Assembly: GCA_028564675.1 (NCBI GenBank)
Contig: JAOVVO010000416.1
Location: forward strand, 1-64,000
From: Onchocerca lupi
Lineage: Eukaryota > Nematoda > Chromadorea > Rhabditida > Onchocercidae
Direction of reading: 5' to 3'
Length of the DNA stretch: 64,000 nucleotides
Below, one piece after another: positions 1 to 12,100 of this stretch. Position 1 is the first letter of the stretch. Each line of letters starts with the position of its first letter. The translations under genes and the position numbers were made by a program. The notes under the pieces are model-generated. The model did no database searches and had not been told where the DNA came from. It saw only the letters and a program-made list of their open reading frames with translations.

Positions 1-10
1 TCTTCCGATC

Positions 11-11
<1 letters not shown>
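1..11 (+). other. residual Illumina adapter sequence
   Basis: The first 11 bases, TCTTCCGATCT, are identical to the 3' end of the standard Illumina TruSeq adapter and run straight into a TAA microsatellite. This is best read as untrimmed adapter at the end of an assembled contig, not as genomic DNA. It also means that the gene beginning in this part of the window is cut by the assembly edge. Confidence 0.85.

Positions 12-71
<60 letters not shown>
12..71. repeat. (TAA)n microsatellite
   Basis: About twenty uninterrupted TAA/ATA units lie directly after the adapter remnant. Such a run at a contig edge is a typical place for assembly to stop, so its true length is unknown. Confidence 0.95.
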
Positions 72-73
<2 letters not shown>

Positions 74-161
74 GTTCAAAATAGAAATTTTGATAACAAA
101 GAAATCTGTACGTTTTAGTTATTTCAAAACAAAACTTATCAAAAAATAATTAAAAGCTTAC

Positions 162-615
162 TTTCAATGTTGACCCATTATCAGTATCACAACCAATTGT
201 TGGTTCACAGATAATTGTCGTCTTATCACCTAAATGAAATAATAAATGAACTTAACAAAAAACCTTCTTATCACCATTTATAATTTATCATAATATCAAT
301 GAAAGTTTTTGTTCGAAAACAATGAATTAATCGATATTAAATTTTTATAAATTTGCATAAATACATTAGTTTAATTTATATTAAGCTAAATTGCAATCCA
401 AAATTAACTTTTGCAATGATTACTGTAATGCTACAGTAATTTACAGTAATATTTGAAAATCAATTTTGTAATTTAGAAGAAAAAAAAAAAAAAAATTGAC
501 AAACCTGATGGAAGTGTAATTGTTGGTCCATCAAATGTTATCATTGTTCCATCATTAATTGGTGAAGTTGATCTGAGAGATGTTGGAAAAGTCATAGTTG
601 GCGATGATAAATGTA
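162..615 (-). CDS. unidentified protein, two internal exons of a truncated gene
   Basis: Two consecutive coding exons are visible on the minus strand, 505-615 and 162-229. They are bounded by good splice signals: acceptor TTTTTAG at 616-622, donor CAG/GTTTGT, acceptor CATTTAG at 230-236, donor AAA/GTAAGC. The phases agree (111 nt ending in phase 1, then 68 nt starting with two bases), giving about 59 residues that are rich in Ser, Thr and Pro, with fragments INDGTMITFDGPTITLPSG and CEPTIGCDTDNG. I do not recognise a domain. The downstream part is lost at the contig edge and upstream exons were not placed with certainty; a 36-nt exon-like segment at 1580-1615 is one candidate. The skewed Ser/Thr/Pro composition would fit a linker of a regulatory or surface protein, but that is only inference. 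Confidence 0.5.
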
Positions 616-1579
616 CTAAAAAGTCAAAATAACATACTTTCGATTGATTAAATTTTTTATCACTTAAAATTGCACCCGTTAAATGATTAAAATCTTTGAA
701 AAAAAGTATTGGAAAAATCACAAAATTTTCAATATTATGAAATATGAAATGGAAATAAAATATTAAAATAATCAAATAATAATTGATAATCTAAGTTTGC
801 TATGAATAAATTATAAAAAATTATTAAAATGATAAATAAATGCGAATATTTTATAATAAAATAATATTTCATTTTTATCGCCATTCAATTCACTTTTTAT
901 TTCTCTCCTCTAAATATCATTTTAATTTGCGAAATTTTTTAGAACTAAAAATTTTGCATATTTTTTTTTTTTTTTTTTTTTTTTTGCAAAAATTATTTAT
1001 AAAAAAATTTTTTTTTTTTTTGAATTATTGAATATTTAATTTGAAAAGTAATAAAATGAAACAAACATTTGGCGGAATTAATAGAATTATTGTGATTCAT
1101 TATTATCATATATATCTTTATCGATCACTGCAATCATCTACAAGTGATAATATTCTAATTTTTTTTTTTTTTTTTGTTATTATTATTGGGAAATATTGCT
1201 AAAAAATATCTTAAATTTCGTACTATATTGAAAAATAATTGTATTTAATTGATAAAAGAAAAACATTTAAGGTTGAAAAAATTCACAACTAATAAATATG
1301 GAATAGAAGGAGAAATTTAGGAAAAAAATTTTAATTATGATAATGCTAACATAACAATATCATCTTATCACTAATTATCTTTCCTTTCGCTTTATCATTT
1401 AGAATATATCTCGTAAATAAAAAATTTTTAACTATCTTTTCGCTTTTTTAAATTTGATCTTATTTATGCAAATTTTTTAAAAAAAAGAGCTCTTAAATGA
1501 GCGGATATTTCAATATTTTAAGAGATTTTTTAATAAATCAATAAATTACAAAAATCCAAAAGAAAATTAGTAAACTTAC

Positions 1580-1615
1580 TGATCGCAATGCGAATTGTTT
1601 CATATCATGATGATC
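1580..1615 (-). other. candidate 36-nt micro-exon
   Basis: On the minus strand an acceptor (CTTGAACAG) and a donor (TCA/GTAAGT) bracket 36 nt that are open in only one frame, reading DHHDMKQFALRS. It lies upstream of the exons at 505-615 and 162-229. It ends in phase 0 while the exon at 505-615 needs a phase-1 predecessor, so at least one more exon would have to lie between. Confidence 0.25.
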
Positions 1616-4327
1616 CTGTTCAAGGAAGAAATTTGAATAATCGAAAGTTTCTTAATTTCCTTTTTTTTTTCAAGTAATTAAATTGCAATAAATAATTAAT
1701 GATAAAGTAAATCCATATTTTGATGGGACATCATTCTGCAGCCGTCAAAAAAATATTGAGATCATAATCATTTGTATCAGAATCCAAAGATCATATAAAG
1801 CAAAATTTTTTCTCGATCAAAATTATTCACTATTTGAAATTTTGATTTAGATGGAAAATCATCATTTCTGAAAATAAATTCATAAAATGAAAAATTTTTT
1901 TTCAAGAATCAAATTTATCGTAAAAATTTTAAACAACGACATTTTCCTTATGAGTAATTCAATTTTTTTTTTTTTTCAATTTCAAAAAATTTTGAAATAA
2001 TTTAGTAAAATGAAGAAGCAAAAAATACTTTCAGTAAAAATTTTTCAAAAATATTTGAACATTTTAGTCAGCATTTTGTAAAATTTTTTAATAATTACGA
2101 ATAATAAATGAATTTTAATAATTTCATTTACAATCTTTTGCAGATCAATTTTCTCATCATTATTGTTTTGTTTTTTTTTTTCAATAATCAATTATTTAAA
2201 TTATGGAGAGATATGAAAATCATTAGTTTTGTTATTTTTTAATATTTTAAAATAATTTCTTATCCTCTATCGGTCTTTTTTTTTTTTACGTTTTCTTGCT
2301 GAAAATTTCGATGATAACGAGAGTTATGAATGTTTTAGGAAAAAAATTTTTCATTTCTTTTCTTTTTTGAATTATTGAAAATTATTTTGATAAAAGAAGG
2401 AGGAAAAAGACAATGAATGAATTGATAAGAAGAGAAGAGGATTTTTTCTTTCTTTTTGTTTTATTCTTGAAATAAGCTATCAAAATGTTGATTGATAAAT
2501 GATGTTCAGATGAAATGAAATGCAATAGAATTTCAAAAAAAAAAAAAAAAAAAAAAAAAGTAGGCGAAACAAACATTTAACATTCTTGTTGCTGCATTGA
2601 TTAAATTTTTGTTTCTATAAAAATCAATATGAAAATTAAATTTTCAAGTATTAATTTAAGTTTAAAAATTTCCTTTAATTTCATGATTCAATCATCTTTT
2701 TTTTTTTTGCAACAAATGCATTAATTTATTTCATCTATTTAATCATAAAATAGTAAAAGCTATATTGTTTAAAAGAAGAAAAAAAATTATTCTAAAATAA
2801 CAATTCCTATGAAATGTTAATAATTTGAAATTTGAAATTTATTTATTATTTCAAAAAAAAAAAAAAATTCAAAAAAAAGAAAAAAATTATGAAGAATACT
2901 GTAATAAAAATATGTAAGCATATTATTCAGTTACTACTACTAGTAGCTAAAATATATCCACTTCCATATCAAGTAAAAAAAAAAAAGCCTAAGCATTTTT
3001 TCCACGTTACGTGAAAAATAAACACGTGAAGAAACTACGTGAAAAATAAATGTACGTGTTCTAGCTGTAAGTATTATTGAATGATATATCCAATATTCAT
3101 TACTATATATGAGATTTATAAGCTTATCATTACTAATCAAAATATTAAAATGATAAATGTTATTTCAATAAAAAGCTAAATTTAATTCTTTTTTTTTTCT
3201 CAAAATTTTAAAATGTTTAAAATACATTTTAAAAATAAGTCCTCCCAAAAAAAATATCCAATTGAATATGCACAATAAATGTTTTAAATAATATAAATCA
3301 ATATTCGAATATAATAGTATCAGCAGTCATATCTAATAATATTGTATTTATTGATTTCGAATTGATTGCTTAAATAACTGAAATCAGCACTTACTGATTT
3401 CATTTGTATCAAATATATACATTATTTAAGTACTAAAAAATAAGTACTCAATTCTAATAGTATTGCATTTATTGATTTCGAATTAAATTAAGCACATATT
3501 TATTTATATATCTAATCATTTAGGCATACAGTAGTAATATCTACGATATAATAGATATGATAGATTTCTGATGATCAGATATATCGATAAACTATCAATT
3601 GTCATATTTAAGTTTTTTAACAGTTTTTTTACATTAATAAGTAAATGTTTGATAAGGAATAAATATTTCAAGTAATATAAAACAGTATTCGAATTTAATA
3701 ATATCAATAATCTAATTTTAATAATACTAAAAAAAAAGAGAAGAAAAAAAAATTATAAATTTTAAATTATATAAAACATATGCAATTAGCATTGATATGA
3801 TTAGCTATTATAGATGCATCAATAGATTGATTAATCGATTTTTTTTACATAATTAGAAATTAAAATTTTGAATAAATTAAGTAAAAATTAAATGAAATGA
3901 AAAAATGAATGTTGAATGGATTAGTTTGTAAGAAAATGAATGAATAGATAGATATGTAGGAAGAAGAAATTATCAGTGATAGAAGCAAAGATGCTTCAAA
4001 CGACCTCCCACAATCTCGATCTTCATCTCGACTTCCTCCTATCACCACCTACACAACTTAAAAGCTAAATGCTGATAAAATATGATTTAACAGCTGACGC
4101 TTTAAAATTGATAGAATTAGTGTTGAAATTTTTGCAATCATTTTATTCTGAACAAAGAAGAAATCTTTTCCAAATTGTCCAAATGATTGCAATTTGGGCA
4201 AAATGTAAAAATTGTTGATTAAATGTTTTGAATGAGAAGAAGAATATCTTTGTTTATATTCAATTATTTCTAATTATCATATTAATTTCTGATATAATAT
4301 ATACAAATAATAAGCATTTATTTGATT

Positions 4328-4362
<35 letters not shown>

Positions 4363-4826
4363 CGAAAATCAATTCTAATCAAATTGATCATTTCCATTAT
4401 TCTATTTTCTAAATTGATTTAAAACTAATCAAAATACTATGCTAATCTAATTTTGTTTTCATTTATAAATTCAAAGCTTTTATTCTTTAGCAATCAACAT
4501 TTATCATTTAACATTGTAATAAGCTTAAAATTTAAGGTATGCTAAAATAGATAAAATTTTATAGGATATTTTTGTGAAAAAAAAAGAAAAAAAAGAAAGT
4601 AGCAATTTGTCGAACAAAAGATAAATTGAGTGATTCTCGATTGTTTTTTTTCTTTTTTTTTTTCTTTTTTCAAAATATAATGTGCAAAATGTGAAGAATG
4701 TGAAAGATGGAAATTTTCCGAATTCTAATCAATTTGCGGAAAAGTTCAATCATCAGAAAATGCTTCTACTATAGATTTGTTATCGATAAAATAACATCAA
4801 ATTATAGTATTTAAGTACTGATACAT

Positions 4827-4960
4827 CTATTACGGGTACATAAATTCGAATATAAACTATGGATACATAAATTAGAGGTATAAAAATTATAGGTATAAAT
4901 TACGGGTACATAAAGAATGGGATAAATTACGGGCAAATAAATCACAGGTACATAAAATAG
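4827..4960. repeat. degenerate minisatellite
   Basis: Variants of ATTACGGGTACATAAA recur about seven times with changing spacers. The array has no open frame and is followed at about 5010-5070 by a second small array with TTTTTTTAATCTC units. Confidence 0.7.
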
Positions 4961-6954
4961 AATTAAAAAATAGATTACAAATATATTGCAATATAAAAAT
5001 AAGCGAATTTAACAGCGTTTTTTTAATCTCATTTTTTTAATCTCAATTTAGCAGCATTTTTTTAATCTCGGTATCATTGAATTGATAATTTATTAAAAGT
5101 TTATTTTAAAAAAGGAAGTTGATAAAGTCTGTTATTTAGTTTAAATGATGGGAAAAAGGTGAGAAATGATATTTTAAAAATTAATAACAAATATGAAATG
5201 ATGAAGGTAATATAAAATGAATGTGAAAAGAAAGCTTAACAAAATAAAATTAATTTTAAGAAAAAAAAAAGCTATTTTTTATTGTTATATATAATATCAT
5301 TTGAGATTTAATTAATTCTTTTTTCGTTTTATTTTCAAAATATTTCAATCTTTCAATGCTAATCTTAATTTATTGCAAGAATATGTAAATTTATTGAGAA
5401 TAGATAAATTTAACGTTAATTGTTATGAAATACAAATATTAAGCGTAAATACGTAAGAATAAAACAAACTAATAGCACAGAGATAATTAAATAAAATATC
5501 AAATATAAAAAAAAAAAATAGTATTCCTATAAATTTACGCATTCAAATTTACGTAATTTTGCGCATTCAAATTTACGTAAATTTGCGCATAGAACGAAAG
5601 AAATTCCAACTGATCATTATAATCACTTATAATGAATTAGAATGAATGATGAATTCTATTTTTAGTTAATCATTCCAGCATGATTACTTTAATTACTTAT
5701 TATTTAGTTAATTAATACTTCGATTTTGGATTAAATTGTATTCGTTAATGATTTTTTCGTTGACTTATACAGAATGATCAACAAAGTAATCGTCCATCAT
5801 TAATACTATGAAGCTCATATGCATAATAAGCCTAATTAAGACTCATTAATTCTTAGTTATTGTTATTTTTGACTCAATCAAATAGCTATTTTTTCTATTT
5901 TCTTCATTTAAAATATTCTTCATCTCAACAATTTATCTCAATCATAGTTTTAATGTTTGTATAATTTTAATTTGGAACAATGCCAATCCAATGGATCATT
6001 TTTCTGTTTTGATCATTAAAATGTTTCCTCTTCCTAATTAATATCTATCGGAAAATTGATGGAAATAATTTCTATAATTATTAATTTAATGAATTACAAT
6101 CATCTACCTCTTAGCATAATATTTCATTATTAACATCGTTATTAACAATGCTCATTATTATTATGACTTTAATTATCGGTAAAATCAAAATAATTTATAA
6201 CATAAATATGATAAAATGATCAAAATTTTTTGTATAATTTAAATTTCCAATATTTCTCAATCAAATAAATCACTTATTCCATATCTCATCCTTTTTTCTC
6301 TCATTTTCTAATCTAATAAATTTATCAAAAATATTGTAAATTATCATGATTGTTTGGAATGTTATAAGGATTGAAGCTTGTGTGCATTGTTTTTAAAATT
6401 CTAAGCATTGTATATTTCTTATCCTTTGTCCTGATAATCAAACCCTTCGTATAACATAATTTAAATTATCGCCTACTGTAAGACCAAAGATTATCGATAT
6501 AAAAAGGAGTTTCTAGCGGTTATCAAATCAGTAGTTAATCAGTGATTACTCGATGATTACTCAGTTAATCAACTCAACAGTCTTCAATTCAATCCAACTC
6601 ATCTAAATCCATTTCTACTACGGTGAAGCAATCAGGGCAATCGTGTGATATTTTTGATTTTATTGTATTTTATAACGTAGATGAAAAATTAATTCTTCAT
6701 CAATCAATAAAATCTTTCTCGCCAAGATTCATCTTTATCAGTAATATAAGAAATTTTACTAATAATGCTTTCATTTCATACTAATACTAATCTAAGCATT
6801 CATCATATTTTTGCTTTATTTCAAGCAATTTATTGTTCCTAATTAAAATTCATATTTTGCTTGAAAAATATATTGATAAAAAGAAGAGAAAAAAAAAAAA
6901 AAGATTATCATGAATGTAGTAATTTTGTAACAGTATTAAATTATGTTTCGGAAT

Positions 6955-7050
6955 AAACATTTTCATATTTCAGATTAAACATTTCACATTTCAGATTAAA
7001 TATTTCACATTTCAGATTAAATATTTCACTTTTCAGGTTAAATATTTTAT
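6955..7050. repeat. 21-22 bp tandem repeat
   Basis: Four tandem copies of a unit close to TTTCAGATTAAATATTTCACA. Each copy holds a TTTCAG that resembles a nematode splice acceptor, so splice predictors may call false exons here. Confidence 0.8.
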
Positions 7051-7256
7051 ATTTTTGAATAGATCTTCCAGTATATTTCAGAATAAGCTTATTATCGGAA
7101 AAGATGAATAAAAAAAGAATCGTATCATTGTTGATAAATGAGGATGATTAAGAGTGATCAGTAATAATAAGTGAAAATCATTGGTTAACAAAATTAACAG
7201 CCTCTTTTTAACAATAGATATGATATGAAAGAAATATTTGAATGAGAAAATTGAAG

Positions 7257-7289
<33 letters not shown>

Positions 7290-8675
7290 GATAATATTTG
7301 CCTGCATCAAAATAATGTTCTATCATTTCCTGCAAAAAGCTAACAATATCTAATGCAACTTTAATTTCATTTATTTGTCTTTTTTTTTCTTCTTCATTTG
7401 TTCTTTTTAGGTATTTCAGTCAAACGGTATTATATTGAATAAAAAAAAAAAAAAAAAAGGCCTATAATTTTGCAATCGATTGTAATTTCATTTTCAAATG
7501 TCTTAATTTTGTTTTTGTTTTTGTTCTTATCCACTTTTTACTCTTTATCTTCTTTTTATTTTTAAAATTATCAAAACTTTCGAAAATCATCAAATTCATG
7601 TTATTATGTTAGAAAAGAAAATAATTTCTGATTTATTATAATTTTAATATGAAAACAATGATATTAATAAGCGTAAATTTTCTTTCTATTACGATTTTCC
7701 CCATAAGTTTTAATTTTCAAGTTAAAATCTAAAAAAAAAAAAAAAAAAAAGAAATGATGAATTGAAGATTAAATGTTCAATTTTTGCATTATTATTACAA
7801 TAAAATTTTTGGTTTGTTTTTGATTGATTAAATTCTGTATTTTTTTTTTCTAAAAGTAAAAATAGCATACTATTTTTATTTTATTGATTCTTATCATCAT
7901 TACGATTTACTTTTCAATTTCATAAAATTATCATTAAAGTTATTGTCTCGGAAGTGAATTCTGGTTAATTCTATGAGATATAAATCCATGTTGATAGATA
8001 ATTTGTAAATTGAAAATCAAAAAATATAAAAGAAGCATAATTATTTTTCTAGAAACAAATAAAGAAAGATAAAAGATAAGAAATTACTTCCGTATCACTC
8101 AAATTCATTATTTAATTTATGAAGCAATTGGAATATAGTGAAATCAAATATGTTTACAGATACAAACTAAATGTTTAACTTTAGAATAAACAGCCTCATA
8201 GTTTAAAAATCTTACACTGATCTTTTCTTCTTTTATTTTTCGAATTTTTTGAAAATTACTATAGTACTATGATTTATTGAGATTACTTTAGTTAAAGATG
8301 TATAATTGCAACTTTATATATTTCAAATATCTAAATAATAAGTCATACAGAAATGATCGATATATCAATTCATGATGCTAAAACAATTGAAAAGAAATCA
8401 AACAAAACAAAAAATATGACAGAAACAAAAAAAAAAAGAAAAAAGAATGAAAAAAAAATAGCAAAAAAAAAAAAAAAACAAGCACAAATTGAATTTAATT
8501 TCTTAATTTTACAAATAAACTATAATGGCCCAACAATCGTAAAAATCAAGACAATAAGCCAAGATAGAGGCTTGTCACTTTGAACGCAATCCTCCATTTT
8601 AGCTAAAATCGTAGTTCATTTTTCAAATCTGCTACTCACATAATATCCCTTTTTTCAATCATGTCAAATTTATAT

Positions 8676-8880
8676 CGATATAAATAAAAAATTGTAAATG
8701 TTCATTGTTACTTTCAACAAAACATTACAATTTTCTCATCGATTGATTCGAAATTTTAAATCAATATTGCAATCAATAGACGTGTGTTTCTACATAGACA
8801 TACCTGCTTTTTTTTTTTTTTTTAATTTTTCACACTTGTGACAGGTAAAAGTAAGTGAGCAAACTGAATCTTTTGGCCAT
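8676..8880 (+). mobile_element. Helitron-like short repeat, diverged copy 1
   Basis: The segment runs from TATCGATATAAATAAAAA through CATCGATTGATTCGAAATTTTAAA to GACAGGTAAAAGTAAGTGA. It is collinear with the copy at 26396-26625 but more diverged. It lies immediately upstream of the Helitron helicase remnant at 9040-9935 and may be part of the same insertion. Confidence 0.55.
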
Positions 8881-9039
8881 GGCCTACTTTTTGTAATAAA
8901 GTGTAGGTTAATCAATCTTATAAGGTGACATGCGGAAGAAGAATAAGTCCTAAAGAATTTAAAAAGTCCAGGATTTTAGGGTTGAGTCAGTTTCAGTCGC
9001 ATAGTTCAACGACAGCAGAAATTCAAATTCAACTTCAGT

Positions 9040-9935
9040 CACTTTGTGGTGACACGTAAAGATGATAAAATTAACTACGAATATGTGAATCTAGCTGCGA
9101 AACGAGTGATTAGTCCGAGATATTCTCACATAAATTGTTGGAAATAGGAAATGAAAAGATGCCGGCTTAACTGATCTTAGAACGAATTTTATTATCTCAT
9201 AACTTCTGCATTTTAGTGATATTAAAAGAAGAAATGATTGAAAAAGTATTCCCGCAATATTTAAATTAGCTGTAAGAATTACGATTGACTGAATGAACGA
9301 ACTATTCTTGCAGCCAAGAATAAAGACGTCGACGAACTTTACAGTATTATTATTCAGTCTAATATTCGAAGCAAGGCAGTTACATAAAAAAGTCCATCGA
9401 TACTAAGCATATAAAACATATAAAGTAGCTTGTAGAAGCATATAAAGTGATGGTGAATTATTCAATAGAATATTGGAATTCATTCAAGTTGCCAAGAATG
9501 CTATCGTATATGCTGCAATTGAAAATTGTTGATTTTCTTTTTTTTTTCTTTTTATTGCTAGCCAATTATCATGTTGCGAAGTAATAATTAGCCAAAACTT
9601 TGGAATAGGATGAAGCTAATCAGCAAAAGTTTTACAACAGGACAAAGTATGCAATGAAAGAATTAATGAGCAACAACATAGAAGTAACAATTTTGACAGC
9701 ATTTTTCAAAAATGACGATTTCTTTCCAATGGATATGTCATTTTCAGTTGAAGAGATTGCAATTCCCAATTCGATTGACATTTTACACATTATTCATCAT
9801 CAACAAAGCTCAGAGTCAATCTTACGAATTGTGCAATTTAGATCTAGAAATCGATTACATCTCACATGGACAATTATAATGTTGCGTGTTCTAGAGTTGG
9901 CAATCAGATAATCGCTTTCGTTACTCAAATAATGT
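9040..9935 (+). pseudogene. decayed Helitron Pif1-like helicase, C-terminal part
   Basis: Translating across several frames recovers, in order, blocks typical of the C-terminal half of the Pif1-like helicase of Helitron transposons: LW-HVKMIKLTTNM (about 9042-9085), KLLEIGNEKMPA (9132-9170), ERTILAAKNKDVDELY (about 9298-9343), IIIQSNIRSKAVT, VNYSIEYWNSFKLPRML (9453-9505), IIMLRSNN-PKLWNRM (about 9568-9612), NNIEVTILTAFF (from about 9674) and finally SHGQL-NVACSRVG (about 9860-9902), the HGQLYVACSR box near the C-terminus. Stop codons and frameshifts separate most blocks, so the copy is dead. No RepHel nuclease or upstream helicase motifs were found, so it is 5'-truncated or too diverged before about 9040. 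The longest remaining open stretch is 9654-9911. Intact relatives are rolling-circle transposases that unwind and mobilise the element. Confidence 0.85.
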
Positions 9936-11274
9936 TATAATAAAACATGCTAAATAGAAGTGTATTGTGAAATTATTAACATATCAAAAATTAATGTACA
10001 CTTTTTCTTTTTCTTTTGTTTCTTTTTCACTTAACCAGATTGAGTGTATATAAAAAATATATGTATAAAATATGAACGTATTCGAAATTCAAGATTATTA
10101 TTAAAATTTTAAAACAATTGATTAAAAAGTTTCAGAGATTTAAGATTTTTTAAACAAATGAATATTTTACAATTTTATTTCTGTAGACTAGTTGTAATCG
10201 ATTATGCGTTCCTGTGGTAACAACACGTGGCTGAGTACAGGTAATAAAGATCGCAAAGAAAATTCAGATAAATCATATTATTCATTAATTAATAAGAATG
10301 ATTAGGAAGATAAGTGCTATTTATTGATCAATTTCTAACTTTCCATTTGATCTTATGCTATTTCAACTCCAAAATTGACTGCTTCTAGTTTTATTTGCAG
10401 AGCTATACCCCTAAAGATAATGAACTATTTCATCATTTAATTAACTATTTAATAAAATTAAATTTTGAAAAAGTAGAAAATAACAATTCAGATGGAATAA
10501 TTTATTGATTGAATAATAAAAATCAAATTATATTTGAAGATTGATAGTTGCATAAAAATGGAATTATTTTATAAAACTAAACTTTTGAAAAAAATTGCAG
10601 ATAAATTTCTTTTCTTCCATTAAGAATGATTAATTAAATTTTTTTCAAATTGAAATAAAAACTTTTGATGTATGCAATTTCTATTATCAATCAATATCAA
10701 ATTGATCTCAGAATGATTTTCATCAGTTAAGCTAATTATAGAGCATTAGAGCATTTATCTTGATAGATTATTAACATTTTTAAGTTTTTATTTTGCCTAG
10801 GAGAATTTTATTTGTCATCCTTAATGATAAGAAAAGAATTTGAATTATTGATTTTAATTTTCTTTTTTTTTTTTTTTTTTTTAAATTTAATCATCGATTC
10901 ATTGTTGGGAGGAATTTTAATACATATTGAAAATTTTTTAAAAATTTGTTTTCTCTTCTATTTCTTTAAAATAAATTTTCCATAATAGGGGAGATGTATG
11001 AGAGAAATGCTTTTTTTTAATTGACAAACAAATTATACAAATGATTTCTTTTATAGAATCTCCTAGTTCATTTTGTAATTAACGAAAAGAAAAGAAAGCT
11101 AAAAATTCGTTTCACTTTTGTTTCGCTCGAAACTAATGCTTCAGCATAAATAAACAAAAATAACTCCTGTTCGTTGGCTTGGAACTGCATGAAATTTGAA
11201 ATCTAAATTGTTTCATACTTATAATCACTTTCCCTCGTTTTAAATTCTTCCAAATAGATTTATTAAATTTCTTC

Positions 11275-11700
11275 AAATCATTCTTGTCATCCTTTTTTTT
11301 TTAGCTTAGATTTTTTAAATTTGAATCCTTTGACTTCATTATGTTGATTTCATCGTTTTCCCAATTTCGTTCAATAAATCACAATTCATTGATAAGCAGA
11401 ATTTCTAGCTCTTTATCATTCTTTTTGATTAAAATCTGTTAAAATTTGAATCCTTTGGCTTCGTTACAGTAATTTCATCTTTTTTCTTTTTTTTTTTTTT
11501 TTTTTCATTTCATTCAAGAAGTTACAATCCTCAATTTTCTTAGCAACTGAAAAAAAAAAAAAAAAAAAAAAACATAATTTCCTAATTTTTCGTCATTCTT
11601 TTGATTGAGATCTCTCAAATCTGAATCGTTTGATTCCTTTCTCCTAACTTTTGTTCAAGAGATTACAATCCTCATTTTTTTTTTCAGTAAAAAAGAAATT
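11275..11700. repeat. diverged tandem triplication of about 150 bp
   Basis: Three successive segments share the order: CATTCTTTTGATT-like start, then AATTTGAATCCTTTGACTTC, ATTTCATC, then TTCAAGA-GTTACAATCCTCA. They differ by many substitutions and by T-tract length. No coding potential is seen. Confidence 0.6.
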
Positions 11701-11755
11701 TTTCCTGGCTCTGGAATCATTAAGCCAGAAGAATGATTTTCAAATACAAAATGCT

Positions 11756-11847
11756 CAAATAATTCTCTCATAAATATCCAAAATAATTCTTTCATAAATA
11801 ATTTAATTCAGTATAATTATAGACTGTATTTATGAGAGAATTATTTG
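11756..11847. repeat. perfect 20-bp inverted repeat
   Basis: CAAATAATTCTCTCATAAAT at 11756-11775 is the exact reverse complement of 11828-11847, with a 52-bp AT-rich loop that holds a third partial arm copy (AATTCTTTCATAAAT). It may be a tiny foldback element or MITE remnant. Confidence 0.8.
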
Positions 11848-12015
11848 ATAATATCAGTGAGAATATTATTTTTGAACATCTTTTACTTGAGAGGATTGAT
11901 TTTTCTAGGTAAGATTAATATATAATTGTATTCGAACTGATAGATATTTGTTTCCTAAATTTTCGATAACAACCAATCTTTAAATTAATAGGTGTATGTT
12001 GAATGAAAGCGATAA

Positions 12016-12100
12016 ATTTTCTTACTCTTGTTATCGGGTAACCGGAATTTCATCGAGAATTTTCCTACTCTTGTTATGAGTAATCGGAATTTCGTCCAGA
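12016..12100. repeat. 42-bp tandem duplication
   Basis: Two adjacent copies of a unit containing TACTCTTGTTAT, then GTAACCGGAATTTC and ATCGAGAATTTTC. The second copy differs at about six positions. It makes the overlapping open frames here look protein-like, but they are repeat translations. Confidence 0.75.

Larger units (their letters stand above)
616..8675. other. gene-poor AT-rich region, possibly long introns
   Basis: No convincing gene is seen in these 8 kb. The sequence is dominated by A/T homopolymer tracts (for example 961-985, 2535-2560, 4335-4362, 7258-7287) and short imperfect tandem repeats. Exon-like islands on the minus strand at 1580-1615 and around 3970-4050 are flanked by plausible splice signals and could belong to the truncated gene at 162-615, but the phases do not prove it. 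Confidence 0.6.

Noticed and set aside
8353..8583. 76-residue open frame rich in Lys
   Set aside because: It is a translation of A-rich low-complexity DNA with no splice context, no domain and no support on either side.
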